NCBI GenBank assembly: GCA_027625915.1
Contig: JANTQA010000032.1
Span: 13,842,001-13,906,000 of the forward strand
From: Anaeramoeba flamelloides
Taxonomy: Eukaryota > Metamonada > Anaeramoebidae
DNA: 64,000 nucleotides
Reading direction: 5' to 3'
The notes under the pieces: generated by a model
What the model saw: the letters and a program-made list of their open reading frames with translations, nothing else
The model's database searches: none
Told to the model about the DNA's origin: nothing
Program-made: the position numbers and the translations under genes
In this document: in pieces, positions 35,641 to 47,880 of the stretch
How positions within the stretch are numbered: the first letter of the stretch is position 1
Layout: each line of letters starts with the position of its first letter

Positions 35641-37723
35641 TAATTAAATATTGATTTATGAATAAATTACCAAAAGATTCAATTAATTGATATAATTTTT
35701 ACACAATAATCTAATTGAAATTGGTTGATAAATAAAAGATACTCTTTCATCTCCCTTTTTCGGAATCAATAGAATTGATATTTTTTTGATATATTTACTT
35801 TTTTTGATCAGTATAATTAATTAACCCTTTAAAATTATTTCTTGAAAATATTTTTATTTTTAATAAAGTATACTCTAAGTAATTTCTGATAGTTATTTTT
35901 AACAAATAACATTGAAAATCAAATCTTATTTTAAAAATCCAAATAAAATAAAACAAATCTTTAATCAGTGAAAATGTGAAAATAATTGATCTTTTATTTT
36001 ATTTTCAATAATATATTAAATTAGGAAATATAAAAGACTTTTTTAGTAATTTTATCTAAATATTAAGTGAATAAATTACGAATTGTTATGATAAAAAAAG
36101 TAATATTCTGATATCTATTAATATTTTTTTTATTTTAATTATTAATTAGTTTTTATTTGATTTGTTTGAAAATATTTAAAGAATAGGAAAAAAGTGTTAA
36201 ATAAATTGATAATTTTAATCTATTCATTTTTTTATTTTTAGAATTATCTAATCGAAACAGTTTTATTTGTTTAAATTATCTTTAAAAAATTGAGAAATAA
36301 TAGTAAGATCTATTGATACATTTAATCTATGTGTTGGTAATAATTTACTACAATAATTATGATTATCTTATTAATTATTATTCTAATAATCAAATGAAAA
36401 ACATTTTTGTTAAAAATTTTTGTGGATTTCCTAGGATTTAAAATTTTATTTTGTGGAGACTTATTAATTTAATTTTTTGATTGTTTTTCTCATATTTTTT
36501 AGAATCTATAAAAAGAAAAATTGTTCTGGAAATCTGTTTATTGATTCAAAATATTTATTTTTAAAAGTTTAAAATAATTATTGTAATTTTTTAAAATTAA
36601 GTGGATTTATTAAACTGCGTTATTATAGTACTTATGGGTTTGGTTTTTAAAGTTCCTTTCAGTACACTTCATTTCCAAACAATAAAAATTTATTTCTTCT
36701 TTGAAGGAAATAAATATTATAAATAATTAGTAAATATGCTGATTTTGAACTTTTACACAAATGATAAAAATGGATCAAAGTTTTTAAAAATGAAAATTCA
36801 TTTCTGAAAATAACCTTAAAAGTTAGTTTGATAATATATTAATCAGAGTTTTTACTTTATTTTTTGATAACAAGATGTATGAATTTGTTTTTTAATTTGC
36901 TATAAAATTTACTCTTTGGTTTTTTTTTTTAAATAGTCCAGTATATTGATGGATCAAACAAATCTCTGAATTTACAAATCTTCAAAATGTCAATGAAGTC
37001 TTTTTCTTTTAAGGATCAGAATTCCAAAATGTTCAAATTGTCTTGGATCTAATAGTAGTTTTTGAATTTTAAATGGAAAAAATATTCACTTCTCTTTCTT
37101 TTTTTGCATTTACAAAATCAAGTGTTTTTCAAGAAATAGATTGTAATTTGTTCTCTCTATTTATTTGTTTGATCCTTTTTTTCAAAACATCTTTCAATTC
37201 TTGGTTAACTAAACATCCTAAATGAAAGTTAGGTTGTATTTCAGGATTGAAAAAAAGATAATCTGTTAAAATTTGATTAATTTTAAATATCAAATATTTA
37301 TTATTCAAAAGTATGGAGGGAAAAATTCTTACAAAAGGCGAAAGTCCAAAGTTACTCTACAAGACTAAAAGAAAGTAAAAGCAATTTAGCCTTCATATAA
37401 TACAATTGTATGAAATAAATAAATACACCACCAAAAAACATTCCAAAAAATCTCAAAACATTTTCCAGTTTTGACGTTCTTTTGGCAAATTAATCTTTCA
37501 AACACTTTCAGACAATTTAAAAACAGAATATATACTTTCCAACACTTTTAAAGAGAAAAAGTGATGGAGAAGTGATATGTTTTTTATTAATTTAAAGATT
37601 TATTGTAGTGCAAGTAAGGAATATTTTACCATTTTTTTCAAAATCCCAACTATTTAACTCATTAAAAAATTATTGATTTTCTTTTTTTTTATAATTTACA
37701 CCTAATTTTCTTTTGAATGAACT
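35641..37723. other. Intergenic, remnants of old repeats
   Basis: The part at about 35880-36420 resembles 63640-64000 in word order (GATCTTTTATTTTATTT, then AAATTGATAA.TTTAATCT). A 50-base stretch near 37136-37190 resembles 48925-48975. No gene was seen. The last few hundred bases are the presumed promoter of the gene at 37724. Confidence 0.4.
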
Positions 37724-39304
37724 ATGTTTTACTTTCATTTCCTTAAAAGTGATCCCAAGAGAACAAAAACCACAAGGAAAAACAAAAAGTCTTCCAACAC
37801 GATCTCGAAGGTTGTGGATAGGTTACCAAAAAAACAAAAAAAGATTTTAAAAAAGATAACAGAAATCGTAGAACCCAAAAAAAAAATCTCAAAAGAAGAA
37901 CGGCTTGTTCAAGCGATTGGCGAAAGTTTAAAGCCTTTTAAATTTGATTTCTATTTGTTAGAAAGGTTTTTGTATTGGAGCAGTCCTTCAACCTTTATTG
38001 TTCTTTTTGTGAGCCTTCAGCTCTTTTTTCTTGTCCTTTCACAGTCTCCAGGCAATCCGATCGAAAAGATCTTTTGTACCATTGCAATATACTTTTGTTT
38101 GAGGTGTGTTGATTTTGGCGGAGCAAAACAAATTTTGTTAACAATTATTTCACAAACAGAAAGGCCAGAAAAAAAATACAAAAAGAAACCAGACAAACGC
38201 TTCTCATTTACTGAGAATACTTGCGCAAAAAAGAAGAAAAAAAAAATTCAAATACACAAAAACAACCCTGATAATAATAATAATAATAATGATAAAAACA
38301 GTCTTAGTAATGGGAACCAGTTGAAGAACAAGGGTGCTTATTTAAATCAAAATAATCCGAATTCAAGCAATATTAATTCCCAAGAATCAAAACGAAACAA
38401 AATGAAACGAAATTTGCAATCCACAAACAATCTGAACCAGAAAGTCAAAACTTCAAAAAAATTGAAAAAAAGAAGAAGCGAAGGCGCTTTAATCAATAAA
38501 CATGGCGCAAATTCAGGATCAAAGTCTGCCAAAAGCGAAAACAACCATTCAGATCTCAATATTGACGACATTGCTAATGAAATCCTTTCTGATTTTTCTG
38601 AATCTGAAAGCGAAAGACTATCCCACAGCAAAGACTTTGAAGAAAAACATGACACAAAGGAACAAATAATAAACCGTCATGTCAAAGATGACATCAGGAA
38701 AAAACAAGAAAATAATTTTGGCGTTCAAACGATCAGCAATAATTATGATGATCAAAATATGAACAAGAGAAAAACTGAAAAAAGAAATCGGAGAAATAGT
38801 GTTGATAGTTTTTCAAACCTAACCAGCGAAAATACCAAAAAAGAAAAAGACCAATCGATTAAAAGCGAAAAAAACAACAAAAGATTAAAAGTACAAAAAA
38901 GAAGAAAGAAAAAAAAAATGAAAAAAAACAAAAAAGACCATGCTAAAAAAGGTGAGGAAGCAATAAACAAGAAATACGAGTGCAAATACATTACCATTGA
39001 TAAAGTCTCAAGATTTATCTCTAGTTGGTATTATTTTATCAAGCTTTTAGTAATAAGCACATTTGAAATGTTTAAATCCAAAAGCAAAACAATTAATCTT
39101 TTTAATATCTTTGTTCTATCTATCACTTTTATAATGATACCTTATTTAAATCTCTTTAAAACCTTGTGGGTAATTACAGACATTATTTTAATTATTCCTG
39201 GGGTTTGGATTAATTGGGATAAATTTACTTTTTTTTTTGAGAAATTTATTTTCCATTTTCTGAAATTTGTGAAAAATTTGAAAATCGAAAACAAAAATAA
39301 ATAA
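37724..39304 (+). CDS. Two-hairpin integral membrane protein with long charged linker (reticulon/PRT_C-like layout)
   Basis: A single open frame of 526 residues. The basic N-terminus (about residues 10-70) is followed by ERFLYWSSPSTFIVLFV and a hydrophobic pair at about 90-107 and 113-130. Then comes a linker of about 310 residues rich in Lys, Asn, Ser and Glu, with Asn repeats. A second hydrophobic pair lies near the C-terminus (about 455-496, FNIFVLSITFIMIPYLNLF then LWVITDIILIIPGVWI). Two hairpins, with a 'W.sP...' motif before the first, recall reticulon-, RETREG- and MCTP/Pex30-type ER or peroxisome membrane domains; that is similarity of layout, not proven homology. There is no cleavable signal peptide. 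The ATG at 37724 sits in an AT-rich leader, and a short upstream exon cannot be excluded. Its base use is richer in G and C than the flanks, supporting a real gene. It would be expected in an internal membrane with all tails cytosolic. Confidence 0.75.
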   Translation: MFYFHFLKSDPKRTKTTRKNKKSSNTISKVVDRLPKKQKKILKKITEIVEPKKKISKEERLVQAIGESLKPFKFDFYLLERFLYWSSPSTFIVLFVSLQLFFLVLSQSPGNPIEKIFCTIAIYFCLRCVDFGGAKQILLTIISQTERPEKKYKKKPDKRFSFTENTCAKKKKKKIQIHKNNPDNNNNNNDKNSLSNGNQLKNKGAYLNQNNPNSSNINSQESKRNKMKRNLQSTNNLNQKVKTSKKLKKRRSEGALINKHGANSGSKSAKSENNHSDLNIDDIANEILSDFSESESERLSHSKDFEEKHDTKEQIINRHVKDDIRKKQENNFGVQTISNNYDDQNMNKRKTEKRNRRNSVDSFSNLTSENTKKEKDQSIKSEKNNKRLKVQKRRKKKKMKKNKKDHAKKGEEAINKKYECKYITIDKVSRFISSWYYFIKLLVISTFEMFKSKSKTINLFNIFVLSITFIMIPYLNLFKTLWVITDIILIIPGVWINWDKFTFFFEKFIFHFLKFVKNLKIENKNK

Positions 39305-40259
39305 TATTATTAATTTTGTTGTTATTTCATACATTATTCACTCTTCCTTTCTTTTTCTTTTAACTTTTACTTTTTCTTTTTCTTTTTCTTCTTCAAAGAA
39401 TCTTTTTATACTGATCGTATTTTCTTAGGGATAATGAAATAAATTCATAAAGTGGATATAATCTTGGTCAAAATTTGAGCAAAATACTTCAACTAATACC
39501 TCATTCACTTGATCACCTTCTTTTGTATAATACAAAGATTTTCTTTGTTTGATTATCCCTTGTTGAAGTCAAAAAAAAAAAACAATAAAAAACAAATTTA
39601 ATAATAAACACAAAAATTCAACCAATGTAATTTAAAAACTAAAAAAAATTTAAAATCACTATTAAAATCGCCTAAAGAAAAATATTTTAATTTCAAGATT
39701 TCAAATAAATAATTAATTACCCAATATAATTTATTCAAGTACATTTAATATATCAGAAATATTAAAAGTATCACAAGGGTTTACCAATTTTTTGCAAATC
39801 TAAGAAATATTTACAAAGATCTTAATTCCAATGAATAATTATAATATTAAAAAATAATCAATATTATCAAATAATTTATAATAATAATAACATTTTTGTT
39901 CTTGAGTTTTGAAAATGCTATTATTACTGAATTATTTTTATTCTCAAGAAATTGAATATATATTTGAAGTAAAATACAATATCAAAATATGCTTCTTCGT
40001 TTTTTTTTCATTGGGAAATAATTATTAAAATTCTTCTTTTTAAAATTATTTTAACTAGAATTTAAAAGAATTGAGTTAAATTTTTGATTTTTACACTTTC
40101 TTTTAAATCCTTGAAAAATAGGATACTTTATATTTTTATTTATTTAGAGTCGGGAGTAATTAAAAAAAATTATATCAAAGAAAAAAAAAAGGGAGAAGAA
40201 AAATATTAAAAAATATATAAAAAATAAAACTATCATCTACATGACCAAATTAAAAACAA
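39305..40259. other. Intergenic, no gene seen
   Basis: AT-rich 3' flank of the membrane protein gene. A pyrimidine-rich stretch (TTTTTC repeats) lies at about 39350-39400. Nothing else was recognised. Confidence 0.45.
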
Positions 40260-42370
40260 TCCTGGTCGTTAGGTTTTTCAGAATTTGAAAGAATTTAGCA
40301 AAATCCTTGATTTTACTAAATTCTAACTAATTCTGGAAAATTGTGTTAGGCTTTCTTGAGTTTTCTGTTTATTTGGAAAATTGATAGATTTTCGTTAGGT
40401 TATTTTAAGTTTTCTATTGTATGGAAAATCAATATATTTCCCATATAAAATAGAAAAACTCAAAAAAACTTAGATCACTTAACAAATAAAATAGAAAACC
40501 TCAAGATAATCTAAGCACTTGACGGCACTTAACTGCAAGCCCCCCAGAATACACATCAGGTGAAAAAACCTGATATAAGGATTATCTATTATAAATTAAA
40601 ATTCTATAATCTGTGGGTATAAAATGGGTATTCCACTGTCGATAGAGTTTTTTTTTAATTTAAAATAATGGAGTATTATCTTTTTTGTTTGCCCAATTCT
40701 TTTGAAGTAAAAAAACCTATAAGACTAACTCTCAGAGCGTCACTTGGTGCCTGGATTTGTATATTTTCTTACAATTTTAAGTATTTTTTGTTTTCATTTT
40801 TTTCTTATAATTTTTTCTTTATAACACTAATTTATCCAACCATAAGAGTTTTGATGAAAAATTCCCAAAAGGGGCAATACATTTCTTAATTTTGAATAGT
40901 CATGTTAAAGATTTTTTGTGTATTTTTTCTCATTATAACTTTTTCATATATTTTATTCTTTAGAATTTTTGGAATTTTTTTTTTCCATTTGATTCTGATA
41001 AATTTCTATCTTTTACAGTACCAAATTAGTTGATTTATATTTTCATAATATTAAGTGCAATAATCTTGTTTTTATAAGTTTTATTTCTTTTTTTTTTTTT
41101 TTTATGTGTTTTATATTCAGATTTATTTTTCAAGACATACGATTATCTATTTAGTACGTTTGTAAAATTTCTATATATATGGAATATAGTACTTGATTTA
41201 AATTTTTGATAAATATTTATAATGAAATTAAAATTTTCATTTTTGATAAATTTGTAATATTCTTGTATTTTCTGACTTTGATTGTTTTTGTAATTATTTA
41301 GATATTCATTTTTTAACTTTATTTTTAAATTATTAAAATACTCTGTTTTCCCAATAGCTTTTTCTTTATTGGAAAATAGGACACTTTCCTTGGCTGTTTT
41401 ACCTTTTGAAATAAACCGAAAAATTTAAAAAATTTTCTGTTTATTTCAAAAATTAAAAAAACCTTGATCAGTTTAGTTAGATTTTCCATTAATGAAATGG
41501 AAATGAGTAAAAACTTTGATTTTTACTCTATTCTTTCAAATTAAGGAAAACTATCTTTTGGTTTTCTTGAGTTTTCTTTTTATTTGGAAAATTAATAGGT
41601 TTTCGTTAGGTTTTTTTGATTTTTCTATTTTATTTGTAAAGTGTTCTAGGTTTTTTTACTTTTTGAAATAAATAGAAAATATTCATAAATATTCGGTTTA
41701 TTTCAAAAAGTAAAAAAAAACCTAACAAAAATCTATAGATTGTCTAAATAAACATAAAACTCAAAAAAACCTAACTTAAAATCAATATATTGTCCAAATA
41801 AAATAGAAAACCTCAAAAAAAACCTCTGAAACTTAACAAATAACACATTAAATGCCAAGAAAACCTAGATACTTTACGGCACTTCAGTTGGGTTTTTTAT
41901 AACTTTTGAAAAAAACAGAAATTTTTTTATTTTTCAGTTTATTTCATAAATATTTATCCATTCTTTTGAAAACCCAAGAAAACCTAGGCACTTAACGGCA
42001 CTTAAAGGGCACTTTCGTTAATTTTTCCAGAATTTTAAAGAATTGAGTAAAATATAAATGATTTTACTTTTTTCAAAAAAGAGTAAATTCTGGGAAATCT
42101 AAGCGCACTTTTCTTTAATTTCATAAGAATAGAGTAAAATCAAAGTTTTTACTCATTTTTTTAATTTATGGAAAACTAAAAGGCGAATTTTTTTTTTGAA
42201 ATTTTTGAGAAATAAACCGAAAATTCAATAAATTTTCTGTTTATTTCAAAAAATAAAAAAAAACCCTAACGGTTGTACTCTATTTTTCAAGGATCCAAAA
42301 ACATAGTGAAAAATGAAAAATTTTACTCTATTCTTTAAAAGTTCTATGAAAACTTAGTGAAAGTTTTTTT
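40260..42370. repeat. Field of modular short hairpin repeats
   Basis: Three kinds of module recur here. (1) Foldbacks whose stem contains TGAAATAAAC-GAAAATTT against AAATTTTC-GTTTATTTCA, at 41404-41451, 41647-41724 and 42205-42268. (2) Palindromes around a split AATTGAGTAAAATC / GATTTTACTCAATTC core next to TTCTGGAAAA words (40265-40340, 41490-41560, 42030-42110). (3) Spacer words CTAGGCACTTAACGGCACTT at 40505-40530, 41862-41885 and 41985-42005. Modules also appear singly at 44896, 47577-47880 and 50833-51170. None carries an ORF, and no target duplication could be defined. The function is unknown; they behave like a family of tiny foldback elements that insert near each other. Confidence 0.65.
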
Positions 42371-42994
42371 TAATTTTTGTATTGTTTTTTTGTTTCGAGA
42401 ATCAATCGATTTTTGAATAAAAACACAGATTAAAAAAAAAAAAATAGTCAAAAGACAATTTTCTCGAAATTGTCTATTTGATTACATGAATCTTATGATT
42501 TTCGGATGAAATGGAAACCCAAAGAAAGGCTAACAATTGTTTTTTAAAATTCGAAAGAATTGACTAAAATCTAAGATTTTCGAAGCAAAACAAGAAAATA
42601 AAAACAAAAATTAAATAAAAATTGGCTGTGTTCCAAAATCCAGAATAAATGAGTGAAATCTTAGTTTTACAAAATTCTTTTAAAAGTCCGGAAAGCCCAA
42701 CAACAGCAAATTGCTAGCAATTTGATTACTCTTTTTAGGTATTATTTCTGATTAAATTTATTTATTATCTACACTTTCTTTTCCCCTTTCTGTATTATTT
42801 TGTTCTTTTACTCCATTTTCACAACTAAATAAAAAAAATAATTTTTTTATTCTTCATAAAGTTTTTTAAAATTGGATCGTGAAAAATATTTTTTTTTTTG
42901 AATATTTTTATTCTTTTAAGAGGACGTATTAAAATTCTTTAGAAATTAATATTATTTCTTGGGTGGTAAATTAAATTTTCTTTGGTTCAATAAT

Positions 42995-44165
42995 TTATTT
43001 CATTTCCATTATGTTTTTTGCTTGAAGAAGATCATTCAATAATATTTTTAATTTCTTTTTGTTTACCCCAAAGTAGATCGTTTCTTCGTTGGTTTTAATT
43101 TTTAATTGGACTGAAGGCTCCAAAACTTGTTTCATTTCATGTGTTGATATTGTGAGATCCACTCTCCAATCTACTTTTTCAATTCTATTTACTTTTGGTG
43201 GTATCGTGTTAAAAGAAAAAAGAATTACAAAAAAAAAAACAATGAGGTTGGTAATTCCAATTTTTTCAAGGTTAAACGTGGTGTTGAAAATTGACAAAGA
43301 TAAAGACAAAGATAAAGATAAAGGTGAAAGAGAAAGAAAATGAGAAAAAGAAAAATATTAGAAGAAAAAAAAGAAAAATTCAAAAACAAAGGTGTAAACA
43401 AGGGAAAAGGGGGAGTGTACTTCTTAAACTTTCTTCTGAGAGTTTGTTTCTTAATTTTTCTTTTTGAGATTTGTAAGGTCTTATTAATGAATCGCAATGT
43501 TCTATAATGTTGTACAAATTTAAAGTTGGAGTCAAAATAGAAACCGAAGTCAAGAAAAAGTTGTAGGTAAATATTCTGGAAAGTAATTATTGAGAGAGAA
43601 AAAAAGGAAAAAAAAAATAAAGAAAAGCTACCCTTTGGTAAACCAAGTTGTTGTAATTCTTTTGAGAGAATAATTGGATCGACATCAAACTTTGCAGAGT
43701 TTCTAATTATAAAATAAAGTGCAGCAACAGATGCTTTGATATCACCAGATTCAAAATTACCACCGCTTGTCAATTTGTACACTTTTTCATAAGAAATAGA
43801 TCCTGACAGGATTTCATTAATTACTTGCACACACAATAATTTGATACGGACAGAGGACTTGAGGAAAAAATGAATTCACAAAAATAATTAGAAAAGAAAA
43901 TATCGAGGATTTGACTCAAGGTTAATGCTGTTGATTTTTTTTCTTAGGAAATAAGAAAAACAAAAAAGAAAAAAGAAAAAAAGAAAAAAAAAGAAATTTT
44001 ACTAATTTTGAAAGAGTAATAATTTCAGCAAGCACCCAATCTGGACAATCTAAGCCACCACAAAAAACGAATCTCTATAATATATATTTAATCAAAGGTA
44101 AGGTTTTGTATTTGTTAGTTTGTGTTTGTGTTGATTATTAATTTAATTAACGAATTATTTACCAT
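42995..44165 (-). CDS. COMMD4: COMM domain-containing protein 4
   Basis: COMMD4 is a subunit of the Commander (CCC) complex that acts in endosomal cargo recycling. Exons are 44163-44165, 44003-44074, 43632-43857, 43421-43501 and 42995-43191, joined by four GT-AG introns (88, 145, 130 and 229 bases), giving 192 residues (human about 199). Conserved stretches in order: [15 protein letters not shown] (N-terminal helical domain), [27 protein letters not shown], then the COMM domain from [10 protein letters not shown] to the end. All resemble human COMMD4 more than other COMMDs ([39 protein letters not shown]). Exon 1 contributes only the start codon: ATG is followed directly by the donor GTAAAT, and exon 2 contains no Met. 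The human protein also begins Met-Arg-Phe, which supports this reading. Confidence 0.93.
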
Positions 44166-44895
44166 TTTTACGAAAGTTGAATTATTCAAAAAATGAAATA
44201 ACTTAATCAGAATAATTAAAAAGGAGGGAGTTTGTTAAAAAAGATGATTTTTTCAGTGTGTAAATCCAAAACTAAAGATCTAGGGGATTTTGTATATTAT
44301 GGATTAGATAGCTTTAAAATCAATGTTAAGGTTGATGAAAAAAGAATTTTATGTTTGTTTTAAGGTTTTTGGTTCTCCAAGAATTCATAATACAGACTAT
44401 AAGTAGCTATTCAGTTTTCTTAAGGTTCTGAGAATCTGATATCCAAAGATTAAAAGTAATTTGTTTTGAAAAAATGTTGTTTTTTTGATTTCCTCTTTTT
44501 TGGTTTCAAAAATAAAGCTTGCAGAAAAGTTTAATTCTTCAAGATCATGAAAAAATTAATGCCAAAAAAAATCAAACATTTGCTAATTTTTAACTTTTTG
44601 ATAACTTCACTTATAATAAAAACTATTAGTTAATAAAGGATCTTGGATCAAAAAATACTTTTAAAAGAATTTAACAATTTAAGTTGGAAAATTCAATTTT
44701 CCAGTAAGATTTTTTTTAAATTTAATAGTAAATAATTTGAATATTTTTATTTACACAGTTAAGAAGTTATAATCATATATTTTAAAAGTATTTTAAATTT
44801 AATAAAAATCTTTCAAACTGATAACCAATTATTTAGTCTATTATGAAATTATTTATTAATATAAATTTAAAAAAATCTTTTTTTTTTGATTTTCC

Positions 44896-44975
44896 GTTAG
44901 GTTTCTTTTAATTTTTGAAATAAACAGAAAATTTAATGAAATTTTCGGTTTATTCCAAAAAGTAAAAAAAACCTA
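44896..44975. repeat. Isolated hairpin module
   Basis: Near-perfect foldback from GTTAGGTTTCTTTTA to AAAAAAAACCTAG, with the TGAAATAAACAG stem core seen in the 40-42 kb field. The loop is only a few bases. Confidence 0.75.
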
Positions 44976-45336
44976 GGACACTCTCAATAATTATCATCGG
45001 TATTTTTTTATTCTCTGTTTCTGTTTTATTAGATGAGTACAATGTTTTCATAACTATTCGTTATTACCTATCAAAGCAAATATCTCCAAGTTGAATTAAT
45101 CTATAATTCATTCTTCCGTTTATTTGTAGTTTTTTACCCAAAAAATGCCTTTTTTTCTCGACTAGAGACTTTTCAAAATCGTAGTACCATTAACAACAAT
45201 AAATACAATAGTCTCATGAATTTAAAGTTCTGGAATTTTGATTATATTTTGAATAAACTTAATTATTCAAGATGAAAGGTTAAGGAAATGAGTAGTTTTG
45301 TCTAACTTTTTTTTTTCAATTTTATTTTTTCATACT

Positions 45337-45760
45337 AGTGGTGTTTCAAAATACAAAGCGTGTTTTTTTTTGTTATAGAACACCTATACATCAACTGATC
45401 AAATAAACCAACAATAAACCCTAATTAAATATGGTTTTGGTTTCTTTTAAAGTTCTATTATTTAAAAAGGAATTCAAAAAATTAAGGATCAAATTGGAAA
45501 ATTTATCTCAAAAAATGTGAGTAATATTTTTTTTACAAATTTTTAATCATCATAAATTTCAAAAAAATATAGAGAAAATTGAGAAATTACGAAAAATTTC
45601 TAATTTCTTGACAAATTTAAATTTTAAGGAAAATATCAATGACTTGACTTTCAAAATTGATTTGAACTTGGGTATACTATTGGGTAGTAAATTGGATGTT
45701 ACCTTAGAACAAGAAGAAAAAAAAGTACGGATTATATTTTGAAACACATATTATAGTCTC
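45337..45760. repeat. Dispersed repeat family T, copy 2
   Basis: Same order and direction as 27788-28240. The word GTGTTTCAAAATA near the left end is repeated inverted (TATTTTGAAACAC) near the right end, giving a short TIR. It is about 70% like copy 1 by eye. Non-coding. Confidence 0.65.
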
Positions 45761-47288
45761 CGTGCACGTTAAATTTTGATCATTGTTTGTTCTACTCCTC
45801 AACACCACTTACTAGCCCACAATTTATACAAACACCTAAAAAAATATTTAACTACTTATTTTTTATTTAAGTTATTTATTAGTACAAAAGCACTAATAAA
45901 CATATATAATTTAATAATTTTTCCATAAATCAATACAACTCTTCAATCTGACAACTTTTTTATTTTTGGTTTTGAATTTTAGGACCAAAATCCTAATATA
46001 AAAAATTTTTTAAAAAAGTTTTTAAAACATTTTTATAACAAAATTTCCTTTTACATGATGATTTTTTCAATTTTTTTTTAAACAATATTCTTGTAACAGG
46101 TTTATAGCATTTTACAAATTTTATAACACATTTTATAACAAACATTTATGTTATAAAAGTTTTTATTATAAAATTTTATAACACTTTAAATGTTTTTTGC
46201 ACATTTACAAAACGTTTAAAACATGTTATAAAAAACTTTTTTTATTAGGGAAAGAAAACAAAATAAAAATTAAAAAAAAAGATTTTTCAACAAATTATTG
46301 ATTTTATTTAGTTTATATAAAATAACCTGGAAATTTACCAAATTGAAAAGATATTATTTATATCAAATAGAATATCTTCATACAGAACACCCCATCTTTA
46401 ATTTTTGACTTTTGAAAATTATAATACTATCAAGAGTTAGCTTGCAGCTATTTTAAAAGGATATCGCTTAAAGGTTTCCCCTAATATATTAAACAGTTAA
46501 CCATAATATTTTGTGAAATACTTTTAAAAACTTTTAATGACACTTTATTTCAATATACTGATCTGAATTAACTTTGTAATATATCTTCTACCAACCACAT
46601 TGATTACATTTTCCATTTCAATAAAGAGATACTGTTCTTTGTAAATGGTTTTTTTTTTTTTTTTTTTTTTTGTTAAACTAATTTCTTATTTGAACTAAAC
46701 TAAATTTCTTTTAAAATTCACAATTTGTTATTATTTTTTTTATTTTATTTTTTGATCAAAAAAATATATTTCTAGCGTATATAACTGAATATTAAAAAGG
46801 TATTTTTTTTAAGTATAATTAATAACTTCAATTTATATAAATATTTATTTTCAAATTTTGATTATTAATCTACCAATGATTTTGAAATGTATTTTAGTTT
46901 AAAAATAAGATTATTAACTTTACAAATACTATTTTCTAATAATTGTTTTTAACACCCCCCTGATAAAAATTTCTCAAAAAAATTGAATATTGACTTGTTT
47001 AACACCTTTTTTAAGACTCCACTTATGATAAATATATTGGTCATAAGAAATTGTTGATCAAAAATTATTTGTAAATTATTTTGTTATTTGAGTTAAAAAA
47101 TCCAATTTTGAAGGCTCTATTAAGATTTTTTTCAAATTTAATAGTTAAAATTGTAATATTTTTTAATATCACACTTAAAATGAAATTTATATCTTCTTAC
47201 TAAAGGATTTTATATTTAATATCTAAATTCCAAAAATGGAAATCATTTTTTTAAAATTTCATCAATTTATTTATTGATTTAACTTGAA

Positions 47289-47324
<36 letters not shown>

Positions 47325-47576
47325 CTTAATTTTAAAAATATGGGAAGATTTTTCATCAGAAAAAAATTAGTTTAATTGTGTTTTTTTTTGAATAATAAGG
47401 TATTTTACTAAATTTTTTGGACATAATAACCAATATAGATTAATAAATAAAAATGTTGTATAATCATTATATTTTTTGAAAGACAAACGAAAAAAGAAAA
47501 AAAAAAAAATAATAACAAAGTTTGCCCCTAATTTTGAAAATTGGCGTATATATATATATATATTGATTTTTTGTTT
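45761..47576. other. Intergenic, no gene seen
   Basis: AT-rich. Near 46030-46230 there is a cluster of TTTTATAACA / TGTTATAAAA words in both directions, probably another decayed foldback. The TA run lies at 47293-47322. No ORF of interest. Confidence 0.4.
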
Positions 47577-47769
47577 AGTTTTCCAGAATTTGGAAGGGTG
47601 GAATAAAATCAGAGATTTTACTCAATTCTTTTGATTTCTGGAAAACCACCGTTAGTTTTTTTTTTTTTGCCTTTTGAAATAAACAGAAAATTTCCGAAAT
47701 TGTATTTTTATTTCACAAATTAAAAAAAACCTAGACACTTGACGCTACTCTATGGTCACTTGCCATAGG

Positions 47770-47808
<39 letters not shown>

Positions 47809-47880
47809 TGAAATAAACCATAAGTTTTCTTTAATTTAACAGTTTATTTAAAAATTAATAAAACCAAGAACATCACCTCT
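47577..47880. repeat. Cluster of hairpin modules with an (ATT)n microsatellite
   Basis: A type-2 palindrome (TTCCAGAATTT ... ATTTCTGGAAAA) at 47577-47648 is followed by a type-1 foldback at 47652-47732, spacer words CTAGACACTTGACG, and about twelve ATT units at 47771-47808 inside another type-1 arm. The order of modules repeats that of the 40-42 kb field. Confidence 0.65.

Noticed and set aside
38347-38997. Two minus-strand ORFs
   Set aside because: Antisense to the membrane protein gene at 37724-39304, with no domain.
40555-40574. Perfect short hairpin ATCAGGT...ACCTGAT
   Set aside because: It looks like a bacterial-style terminator, but this is eukaryotic nuclear DNA; more likely one of the repeat-field hairpins.
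40668-40889. 73-codon ORF beginning MEYYLFCLPNSFE
   Set aside because: The start faintly resembles V-ATPase subunit C N-termini, but the rest is hydrophobic low-complexity sequence inside the hairpin repeat field and no following exon was found.
40260-42370. CRISPR-like array
   Set aside because: The repeats are hairpins of varying length without uniform spacers and lie in eukaryotic DNA.
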